From positions 3,100,001 through 3,164,000 of the forward strand of contig OW203983.1 in the NCBI GenBank assembly GCA_934047225.1: a DNA stretch of 64,000 nucleotides. Reading direction: 5' to 3'. Below the pieces are notes generated by a model. That model was not told the DNA's origin, searched no databases, and was given only the letters and a program-made list of their open reading frames with translations. Positions within the stretch are counted from its first letter, which is position 1. Every line of letters begins with the position of its first letter. Below, piece by piece: positions 24,901 through 36,900 of the stretch. Origin of the DNA: Ypsolopha sequella (lineage: Eukaryota; Arthropoda; Insecta; Lepidoptera; Ypsolophidae). The position numbers and the translations under genes were made by a program.

Positions 24901-27900
24901 TAAAATAAAATGAGTTCCGATGATTCTGAAAATGAAAATGAAATGGACATTGACTGCACTCCACCAGATTTAAGATCGGAAGCTAAATTAGCGATGGAAA
25001 ACCTGCTTCCAGCGAAATCAAAAGAAAAATATATGAAAGTATATGAAAATTTATTATGTAAGAGGGCCTTTTTTATTTGCTTGCATTTTTTTAAGAAAAG
25101 CACTATATATGCCTCGGCCGAAATGGCAATTGCCTGTCTCGTATCATTGAAGTCCTCTCCTGCGGCTCGGCCTTCAAACTCATACTCGACCTGCAATTGC
25201 CTATTTCGCTGCCTTTGCAATAATGTACTATTACATGACAAAATGATATTTTAATAGGGATTACATGGATGTAGAACTAGGCGGAATTTTTTTTCTCAGT
25301 AGTCATACATGTAGAACTAAGTGTATGACTAGATGGAATAAGGGGGATTTTCGAGTCGAATGGCTTTTGTATGTCTTATTGCAGCGTAAGTAAAGACTGA
25401 TTGGTTTCTTTGAAAACATCTATTTAAACGTCGTGATCGAAGTCAATGTAATGTATATGTATGTATACATATTTGATTGTCCTCCAAGTCATTGGAAGAT
25501 ACATATTTGATTGAAACACATTGTATATTGTTGGAGTAGATTATCCTCCAAGTCATCGGAAGTAAACCTCAGTAACGCTTTGTCTCGATGGTGGGTAAGG
25601 TGAGCGCGCAGCCCCTTACTGGTGTATGTTTGTGTTGTGCAGAAGCGCTGCTGCAGAGTCGTCCACTGCCGCACATCCCGGACCTGCCGGCCGAGGGGGC
25701 GGAGGCAGGCGTTGGCAGCGGCGCGGCGGGCGGTGGCAGCGGCGCGGCGGGTGGCGCCGCTGGTGGAGCTGGAACGCCGCTCTCGTTCGACACTGCCAAC
25801 AGGTAGGGCACCGATGATCATCCAGTGTGCGACATTGCCCTCGATTATTATTTACTATGATATCCAATATGGCGTAGATCGCCTGCGCAGGTACGACTGG
25901 AGTATTATCTTTAAATATATATATAATATTTATTAATTTATGTTAATTAATGACGTGGTTAGTGAGGAACAGGACATCAAATTCGGTGTACCGCAGGGTA
26001 GTGTGCTTGGCCCTGTCTTATTCAATCTGTACATCAATGATTTTTGTTCCTTGTTACAATCTACTTATTGTAATGTTACCAATTTTGCGGATGACACAGT
26101 TTTTTTGCGGATTAGTTTTGTCGGTGACACTTGGAATGAGGTATCTAATCGTGTTCGGTTTTGATGCACTTGCATTGAAAAGAATATTTAATGAGCATGC
26201 AGTATAACTATTTTTAAAAAAGCATTATGTATAACTATTTATAACTGTTTATTATGTGTTAAAGAGTAATTTATACCAAATAATTATATATATATGTATT
26301 TAATGATTAGTAATTTAGATTATCCCTATTAGTAATGAAGTTTTTAATGTCGCAAAACCGCTCTCTTAGACGATTTTATAATGTGAATGTAACTAGCCTT
26401 ACCACAGACCCTGGTCTTTTTGGGCTGTTACAGCACACCATGAGTAGTCGTATATGCTTGCCTGGTTTAATGAGCCAATTGTATTTTAAAATGGTGAAAT
26501 GTATACTTTTAATTGTGCATGTACTGAATAAATAAATAAATGAAATTATAACCAAATCAGTTCAACGGTTTCGTACCGACGGTGTCACCGCAAAACTACT
26601 TTGTCAAAAGTGACCCAAATTGTTTCGGGTAATTACAAAACAATTTGGGTCACTTTTGACACATCTGTAGAAAAATTAATATTGTACAAGTAGCATTTGT
26701 AGATATTTTATGTATATTTCGTATCTTCTATCTGCATATTTGAGGCAAAAATTTTGATACCCAGTCACAAAAAGATCATCAAAACTATTGGCCTGTTATT
26801 ATAAACCTAGAACTTTCAAAGACGAACATAAAGGATACAATAAAACATACAAAAATCAAAATCAGAAATTTGGAAATGGCCGACTTCAACAGCCTCCATA
26901 TACAAGGTGACTTTTTGATCATCGTCCAAATTCATACTGGAGGCTTGATAAGTGATCAGTATCTTGGATCAGTAACAATTTTTGTGAAATTCGTAATATG
27001 AAATTTCGGCTTCCCATAGAAATTCAGTTCCAGTCCCAGGTGAATCACTATGGGGAGTCGAAATTTCATTTTACGAATTTCACCAAAATTGTTATTGATC
27101 CATGATATTGATCACTTACCAAGCCACCAGTATGAATTTGGACGATGATCAAAAAGTCACCTTGTATAAGGTCTTTCAATTTAAATGGAAAGTAATTTAG
27201 GAGGTGATTCAGTATCGTTAATACATCACATTTCACTGCAAAGCACTTTTTTTGCGCGAACTTTTTTTTACTTCTCACTACAAAGTGGTCCGATCAGCTG
27301 ACTCAATTTGTATGGACAAGTGAAGAAAAAGTTCGCGCAAAGAAAGTACTTTGCAGTGGAATGTGATGTATTAACAATATTGAATCTGCTCTTGAATTAC
27401 TTTCAATTTAAATTGAAAGACCTTATATAGTAAATAAGATAAACATCTTTCCAGTCCAGCATTAGGATGAAAGAATTCGCATTCAAAACTCAGTGGGAGA
27501 TTTAGCTTATATCCGTATATGCGATGGGGGTGCACCACTTTTTAAATGTTTCCTCCAGATATGTACTTGATTCGTTCATCCCGGCAGAATAAAGTGCAAG
27601 GTTAACCTCGTACCAAAACAGTAAGATCAGAGTGGGCTGGCGCGGGCGGGGTTCTAGTACGAACGTTGATAGAACCTGGGTCGAGTTGTGACATTATAAC
27701 GTACTTTGTATTTTGAAAAATGTCTCGTATATAACTGGAGTGGTATTATGATGGTGCGGTGCGCGTGCGCAGATGGACATCGAAGGAGAACCTGCTGTCG
27801 GGCGTGGGCGCGGAGGACGAAGACCCGCAGCTGTTCGTGGCGCTCTACGACTTCACCGCCGCCGGCGACAACCAGCTCACGCTCAAGAAAGGTACACACC

Positions 27901-30900
27901 GACATCTACTTCTACATGCTCGCTCCCATACCCTACTGTACTAAACTATACTCTAGGACAGCGTTTCTTAACCTGTGGTCCGCGGACCCCTGGGGGTCCG
28001 CAGCCTAATCTATGGACCATTTAACAATCATAATATTATAGTAATATAATGATTTATATAATAAAAACGGCTCACCTCAATACGTGTTATGATCGGGAAA
28101 GCCGACCAGTTTCAGCAGATTTAGACTTCCTTCATGTGAGGCGTAACGTCGTCGCGTAAACGTCTTTACTCGCCCAGATGAAGGCAGTCTAAATCTGCTG
28201 AAACTGGTCGGCTTTCCCGATCATAACACGTATTGAGGTGAGCCGTTTTTATACAAATCATGAATTATCCTCAAGTCTCATTTAATTCTATAATAGTAAT
28301 ATAATATAAACCAAAAAATCACTAATTTAGTTGCAAAAAAGCAGCACCAACCTCCTCATTAACGTATTTTATATGAAAAAGTATATTTTTTTGTAATTTG
28401 TAGAACTAAAATAAATGGTTCGAAATTTATTGCTGCTTTTTTATTAAGGTGTCCTTAAAATTGTACTTGATCTCCTAAGGAGTCCGTGGACAAAAAAGGT
28501 TAAGAAACGCTGCTCTAGGAGTCTTTGCCCGCGACGTTACGGGGACGCGGGGGATGACGATATAGGGGATCGCGCGCGGAGCGGGCGGCAGGCTTGTCAA
28601 TAGTCAATGGTTAAGGCCTTATTCTAAGGTTAAGGCCCAGTATCAAACTAAACTTCCGTCCAGTTGGTCCTGTTTTTGAATTGTCTATCCCGCTCTAGTC
28701 AACTGCCGCGCATGCAAAACATCAGTTATTTTAAATTTGCGGCTACATTACGACAATTAATTAAAAATCACTCTACAAATGTCTTTAAAAATGTGTGTAG
28801 AAAATTATAGCGAATTTTTAGATTTATAACTTTGAAAATACATGTCATTAACGCCATTTTAGTTTTTTTTTAGAGCTGACTGCGATTTTTTTTCTGTCGA
28901 GCGATGTTGATGAAATCACGTTTTCAGATCTACAAATATTTTATGTATGGCCTCTTTTGTAACGTATATACAGTACCCTCTCGGTAATCCGCCACCAAAA
29001 AATCCGGACTACCGGCGGATTACCGAAAACGGCGGATTATAATGTACAGGAACATCAAATTGAAGAAAACAACAAAACAACATGGTAATTTTGTATTATT
29101 AGTACTTATGAAGGTAAACACATATGTACTATCAGGAAAAAATACGCTGGCCCACTTTTAGCCCGTATTGCATGGTGATAAGAGCGAAAAGTGGGTCTGC
29201 GGCAATTTCTTCGATGGTATATCTGTATTAAAATTTAAAAATGAACTGACACATCAACTGATTACTCAGGTTTTGAAAAATACTGCTCTAATTTGGCTTG
29301 TTTTTTACCAGAATAAATCTTCGTAATAACATGATTACGGAGAGACATCGACTTGCAAAAAATGGGCGGATTATAGTAGTTGTCGGATTATCAAGCGGCG
29401 GACTAGCGAGAGAGTACTGTACATATTTATTTGTATTTTAAATATGATAATGAACTGCCAATAGTATATATAAATAAAATGAGCGGAATCTCCGCGCATC
29501 TGTAGCGTCGTCGCGGGCGAAGACTGATAAACCTAATATCCCTTTGACTTCTTTCCATAAACACATGTACTCCAGTGGTCAGCGCAAATAAAATAGAAAT
29601 AGAAATAGTTTATTTGCAATTAATGTGGTTTATAGATATTACAATATTACTTAAAACTAATCAAGTAATCATTTATGTACAGCACATTTAACCAATTAAA
29701 GCATGCAAAAATTTAGCACTAACATATTTATTATTACAACTGTCTTTGTGTAAATGTTCACTTGTAACTAGAGAACTACCTCTACAGAGAATATAGCTTT
29801 AGGGGAAATTTTGAACGATATTTAACATGATCCTGTGAAACAGAAGCTGAACTGTGACCATTTTAGTCTGTATTCCCTTAAATCAGCTTAAATCCCTTAA
29901 TCAGGGTCAAAAGAGATCTTACGAGACCATTAATCGAAATCATATTGAAACAGAAGTCACGGGCGTACCCACGGGCAAAAGGCTAAACCAAGTAAATTAG
30001 GCAAGTTCAGCTTCTCAATGTATGTAATGTAATAAAGCCTAGACTAGATCAAATAAATTTGATAATTAAATAAATTTATTTCTTTGGGGCTTAGACTCTC
30101 GAACTTAAACGTATTTAGATGACGTTTGCACTGTCATGTAGCTAGGAGTTGCTTAATCAGGGTGTCCACATTCTGGAAAGTCAGGAAAGCTCAAGGTGGT
30201 CAGGGACAGTCGGTGAATACGAGGGGCCACCTGGAAAGTCAGGGAAAATTTGAGATTTTACACTGTTTTCGTCTCAACATTTTCCACTCATTATAAAATG
30301 AGGGATTCATGCTGGAGTCTGACCCTTAATCCAGACTATTAAAGCATTTTCACAGGTTTGTAGTGACCTACATTGTGACATCGTTTTTGGTCATAATTAG
30401 ATTACTCCTTTTTAGTTTTCCTTTTTATAGAGTGAACTATGCATATTATGACATGGTTTTGATCATAATAAGTTCACAGGAAAGGCTGCAGGTTAGCCAA
30501 CCATTGTAAATAAATAAAAAAATAATAATAATAAAGCCCTAGGGCAAAATAATCGACTTTCTGTTCGGTTTTGATGCATAAAAAGTGGGCCTTTACGAGC
30601 ACTTGCATTGAAAATTAAATTAAGCCCTTTGTTACGAGGGCAGAATACGACTCCTAGTCGGTACGGCGGCGTTGGTACGCTCGAAGAGTTATAGTTTTCC
30701 CGTTGTACCAGTGTATTGCACTATGTGCAGTGCCGGTTTTAGCATTAACGGCGCCCCCTATCTGTTTCCTAAATTATTCATGTGCAAAAAAGGAAAAAAA
30801 AAACATAGGAAAGATTATTTCAATCTTCTTCGTGCTTCGTGTTATAAAAAATCTCAACTGGGGCCCCACCCTACAACAGCATGACATATGATATAATGCC

Positions 30901-33900
30901 GTGAAATTAAATACACTAGGCTAAAGTATTTTCATCAGTAGTTTCCTCATGCGTTTAACCTCATACTCATAACCCACCGAAGACGGGAAAAAAACCCAAT
31001 GCCAAAAATGTATAGTTATTATTAAGGCGATATGTGAAAAAAATACGGGTGTTTCTAATCTGTGTATTTTATGAAATACACGGAAAATTATAATCAATTT
31101 TGGACGATATAATCTAGGGTTTTGAAATTGGAAAACATGTTTGGATACATTTTCCTCGATAGAAATAATTGTTGAAATGAGGTCTTCAAACACACTTTTT
31201 CTCCTCGTTTGACGAATAGGAACCATATACAGAACTCAAACATATTTTATTAGGTGTGTTTCAACAATATCTAGAGATTTGATATTTGAAATTTTGCTAG
31301 CTATTTTAGGTTTTTTATAAAAAGTACAAAACCAACATTTTTCGCTTTCGCTCTGAATCCGCCCCTCTCGCACTGCGCGAGTTTTCGCTTGGGGTGACAG
31401 TGACAAAAATAAATTTCGCATAGCCTCTTAAACGTGCATTTATAGGTATAACGACGTATAAAAATGCGGTATGTAATGAGATGACGCTTGTGTGTGGCTG
31501 TGTTGCAGGCGAGCAGGTGCGCATAGTGTCGTACAACAAGTCGGGCGAGTGGTGCGAGGCGCACCGGCTGGCAGGCGGCGTGGGCTGGGTGCCCTCCAAC
31601 TATGTGACGCCGGTCAACTCGCTCGAGAAGCACTCGTGGTACCACGGACCCATCTCGCGCAACGCCGCCGAGTACCTGCTGTCCTCCGGGATCAACGGTA
31701 GCTTCCTGGTGAGTGTGCGCGTGTGTGCGGTGACGTGAGCTCGTGTCTGAGACAGTGAGTGAGAATGTCGCGGTTGCAGGTGCGCGAGTCCGAGTCGAGC
31801 CCCGGCCAGCGGTCGATCTCGCTGCGGTACGAAGGGCGCGTGTATCACTACCGCATCAACGAGGACGCGGAAGGCAAGGTGTTCGTGACGGCGGAGGCGA
31901 TGTTCTGCTCGCTGGCTGAGCTGGTGCACCACCACTCGGTGGCGGGCGACGGGCTCGTCACGCAGTTGCTCTACCCGGCACCGAAGCGCGATAAGCCGAG
32001 CGTGTTCCCGCTCGCGCTGGCGCCGCCCGACCGCTGGGAGATCGATCGCACCGACATCGTCATGAAGCACCGCCTCGGCGGCGGACAGTACGGCGACGTC
32101 TACGAGGCCGCCTGGAAGCGCGGCAACCTGACCGTCGCCGTCAAGACTCTCAAGGTATCTAACTCTTGTCTTTAGAGTGACTGCCACTCTTGTCTCTTCT
32201 CAACCATCGATATTTGTCTTGGTTTCGTTACGCTCAATGTCAATTTATTTTTGAACTTTTCGAATTTATTCTCTAGTTAGCACGCGTCTATAAATATAAA
32301 CTTTGCGTCTATATTACGTTATGTACTGTAACATATAGCTAGGCAAAATTATTATGTTAGGTTTAGGTAAGGCTAGGTTTTATAGGTAGGTTAAAGGACT
32401 ATTTGTTCGTGTTTAGTTGGCAATCGATAACCTTTATGGATCGACATACGTCGCATTGACTGAATTATTTCGTGTTTTGTCTGAAAGATCTTTTATACTG
32501 GATCTGTATTTATTTTTGGAAATATTATTTTCAGTCAATGCGACATATGTCGACCCATAAAGGTTATCGATTGCCAACTAAACACGAACAAATAGTCCTT
32601 TAACCTACCTATAAAACCTAGCCTTACCTAAACCTAACATATTGCCTAGCTATATGTTACAGTGCAGATACTTGTTTAATTGAGAACCATATTTTTGTTA
32701 TTCTTATTTTATATTATTATCTAAATCTTAGTTTTCTATGAAAGTACGAATTTACTGCAAAATAATGTTATTTATATGGATTATTCATCAAAAACCTCTT
32801 AGCTTGTGCAAGTCGTAACGCCGCTAGATGGCACTGTAGTCAATCTTACGAAGTTTTACGCTTTTTAATTTTGTACACAAAATTATAACGTTGTGAAACC
32901 ACCGGAATATTGGCGGGCGACTTGAAAATATTACATTCTATAGAATGTAGGAATACTTTTACTTGAAAATACTCGTGAATCAGCTTAATTCGGTTGTTTT
33001 TTTAAACTTCAAAGTGCAATTTTTGTCTGCTTTTTGGAATAAATATATCAATTTAGGCATGTAATTTCAATAATACATATTTTCGTGCTTCTAAACCGAC
33101 TTACTTGACTGATGACGGCCCACTAAGGGCCGAAATATATTTCAAGCTTTAAATTTTCTTTTATTTATTATATATATTTAAGGTTATATATGTGTACTTC
33201 TAAATAAAAAGCTAATAGAGGCATATTAGTACATTGTTCACCGAGGGAAGAAAGGGGAAGATTACCAACGAGGGTGTAGTTTGAGGCCCGAGGCGAAGCC
33301 AAGGGCCTCAATACACACGAGTTGGGAATCGCACTTTCTCCCGAGTGATACATAGTGCTTTATACTACACCTGCGAGGAAATAGTATCATTTTACTTTTA
33401 ATCAAGATACAATAAAAGAAACCGACTGACTCGCGTGCGATTGTCACTTTTTTTTTTTTTTTTTTTTCATTTTCCCACTAAGTGGAAAGGCAAAGGGATC
33501 TTAGCCCATACAGCCATGTTTGACGTTATAGTTTTTTATGTTTATATGCACTATCCTCTTCTGTTGAGGATCATCTGAAAGGTCTGTCCTGTCTAAGTCA
33601 CTGTCCTGTCGTTTCCGCTATAATGATAGCCTTGTAACGCAAATACAACAGGGTTAGAAAAAACACACGAAAAGGCACAGCCCGCACTTTTGTTCCATTG
33701 AACAACACACTACACAGGTTACGGCGATTTTAATTCACAATATCCTATCACTATTGTTGATCAAAACAACCAAAATGCAATATTTTTTCAATAAAACAAA
33801 AAAACGACGCCATCACGTCTTCGCGCCTTTTTTCCAACCTTTTATTTCCTTCTTATTTTTTATTATGTGCAGGAAAAGCAAGTGGCCAGTATCATTTTTC

Positions 33901-36900
33901 GAGTTTTATGTACGAGTTCGCAAAATAATACTGGCCACTTGGCCACTTGCTCATTCTTTATGTTATTTAAAAAAAAAAAAAAGCACGTTAACAATGGATT
34001 TGCATATACTTTTTCTGCCCGCTCAAGCACGTTAACAATGAATTTTCATACACTTTTGCCGCCCGCATATTTGTATGACAGTAATGACGTACTTTCTGCA
34101 TCGTTTTCAACAAAGAAAGAAGGTACTTTCCGAGCAGGTGTAGTATAAAATATATTTATTAAAGACTTAATAAGTATTATAGAATTTTCAGGAAGTAACG
34201 TAATCGTATAAAGTTGAATGTCGAATCCTTGCGTTCAATGAATACATTTTTTCGTATTGAAATCAGTGATAATGACGTCATTGAAGGTCGAATGAAAGAC
34301 ACCACTTTTTTCATTTAATAAAAGATATGCATGCTTATTTTAATATCTGTGTACCAGAAAAGGTTAAGGAAAGCTATTGAAATGGTTTTCAAATCGTAAA
34401 TATTGACGAAATAACAAAAAATTAGTAACCAACTTCAAATGTAATAGCAGTCATTAACTAAAAAGCTAAAAATAATTGTACAATGACCGATGGTACCGAA
34501 ACAACACTTTTGTCGACTTTTTTCTCCCTGAAACATTATGTTATCTAGAAGTCGGCACTCTCATATTGGTTTTTATGTTGCTATATCGTAGGGAATACGC
34601 CGACTTCTAGATATCATAATGTTTCAGGGAGAAAGAAGTCAGCAAAAGTGTTGTTTTGGTACCATCGGTCATTCATTATACAATTATTTTTAAGTTTTTA
34701 GTGAATGACTGCTCTTACGAAGTCGGTTACTATTTTTTTGTTTACAGTTTATTTTATTTCACATTTTTTTGTGTTGACGAGATAAATTGTGAAATATGGG
34801 TAGTTCTTGCAAACGCGCTGTTGATATGAAACGAAGTTCAACAGAGTATAATAACTATATACGTTTAAGTAGCTTCTCGTGCTATCGGCACCATAACACA
34901 AACTGATTGCCGCAATCTCGAGTTATGTGCTTCATCCGTTGAGGAGTTATATGGTGATGAAGCCAGAATCGAAGGTCAGGTGGGTACACTAGCAAGGTCA
35001 GGTGGGTACACTAGCAATTTTCAAGCAACGCCCTGCAATCAGCACTGCAGCACAAACTGATTGCCGCAATCTAAAGTTATGTGCTTTCAACCTCATTTGA
35101 TATTCATAAGATAATAACATTCTGCTAGGCCATGTGCTTCCCTACGCCTGTTTTATTGGCCAAGATTTCCTGTTAATGCACGATAATGCCCGCTGCCACA
35201 CAGCTACAGAAACAAGACAGTACCTGGAAGAAGTCGGGATTCCCATACTAGACTGGCCAGCCCTCAGCCCTGACTTGAATCCAATTGAACACTTGTGGGA
35301 TAGTTGAAAAGGCGGGTACGAGAAAGAGGGCCAGCTCCAGCGTCGATGGAGGACCTTAAAACTGTTTTAGTCGAAGAGTGGCAGAAAACCCAAAAGATTC
35401 CATCAGGAAACTCATCCGGTTGATGAAAAAGCGATTGCGAGCAGTCATTAGAGCCAGGGGGGGTAATACAAAATATTGAGGGGAAGAATATAAAATTAGA
35501 AATGAAATTTTAATATCTTTTCATTTTATTCTGTTTAGTCGTCCACAATTTCGACCTGTTGCACTAATTCCTAACATTTAAGTAGGAAATAGAAAACAAA
35601 ATATTTTCTTTACTAGCATTCGAAATCCAATAAAATTACCTTTCAAATGACATAACACATTCTATAATTTTATTGCATGAAAATGCTTAGAATTGTTTCG
35701 AACAACCCCCGTTTAGGTGATTCCAGTTTAAAGCTCGCAAGTGTAGTTCATCTTATCTGAAAACTATCTAATTAGTTCATGACTTCAGCCGCTTTACTTT
35801 ACTTTAGCCGCTTTACTTTACTTTAGCCGCTTGACTTTACTTTAGCCGCTTTACTTTACTTTAGCCGCTTGACTTTACTTTAGGCACTTTACTTTAGCCG
35901 CTTAACTTTAGACTTTTTGGCGCTGACTGATAAGTTACACATTTAAACGACATTTTCAATTTTACTCACGGCGCTATATACTGAGACATTTTTGAGACAC
36001 ACAGAAAATACATTATTTACTTACTACAATAATTATTGAAAATCTGATCAAGTAAATGCGTAGATATAGCAAATAACTATTTTTAAATAGCATGGTTTTC
36101 ATATACAACGTATTTGATGAGCTAAAATTTCAAGTTTTGCTAAAAACGGCTGCTTTTGGTATAACTTAAAATTTTAGCTCATCAAAGACGTTGTCTATGA
36201 AAACCATGCTATTTAAAAATAATTCATTGCTATATCTACGCATTTACTTGAGCAGATTTTCAAATTATTATAATTAAGGATTATTTCTCTCAAGTGGCAG
36301 CATATAGCGCCTTAAATTTGGGAATCGTTTTGCTCAGTTAATATTGTAATTGAAAAAGTACGATGTGTAACAAGCCATCATAAGAAAGTGATAAAAAGAT
36401 GTGTAATACATAAACACTGCCTGTGTTTTGAGAAACGGTGTTAGAAAAAAACGCCCAGTAGTAGCAATCACCTTAAATAAATTACAGTAGGTACATAAAA
36501 TATAATTTGATTGTGGTCAGGATTAGGGTTGCCAGATGTTCCAGATAAAAAAACCGAACATTTTTTAACATTTGATTTTTTTGGTATAATTTGTCGAAAA
36601 ATCAAAGGGTCCCTTTGATTTTGGCCAGATTAAACCAACATTCCCGGAAATTACTAAGGGTGAACACAATGAAACACTTAGTAAACGTTAAAACTTATAT
36701 TTATTATTGCTAAATGGCATGGACGAATTCGTCCATGTAAATGGTAAGCAAAAAATCACTTTCTAACATATTTGGCACTAGATGCTACATTCTATTGTCC
36801 GGTTTTACAAAATTTTCTAGACCGGACAGCCGTTCAAAAAACCGTACTGTCCGGTCCAAAACCGGACATCTAGCAACCCTAGTCAGGATGCGATATAATT

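Larger units (their letters stand above)
27951..28520. mobile_element. Non-autonomous hAT element with 8-bp TSD
   Basis: The element 27959-28512 begins CAGCGTTTCTTAACCTGTGG and ends AAAGGTTAAGAAACGCTG. CTCTAGGA is duplicated exactly on both sides (27951-27958, 28513-28520). Just inside the left end is a GGTCCGCGGACC palindrome. These are hAT hallmarks. It starts only 67 bases after Abl exon 3. A second element is nested inside at 28051-28292. Confidence 0.9.

Noticed and set aside
24894..25241. 115-codon minus frame overlapping 24910-25055
   Set aside because: The overlapping + frame has a better composition for coding; the minus frame has no motif and crosses repeat-like sequence.
31600..32187. 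195-codon minus-strand open frame opposite Abl exons 4 and 5
   Set aside because: Shadow of GC-rich coding sequence; the + strand encodes a clear SH2-kinase segment with consensus splice sites.
35789..35912. CRISPR-like regular repeats
   Set aside because: The 19-bp units are contiguous with no spacers, a simple minisatellite in a eukaryotic genome.
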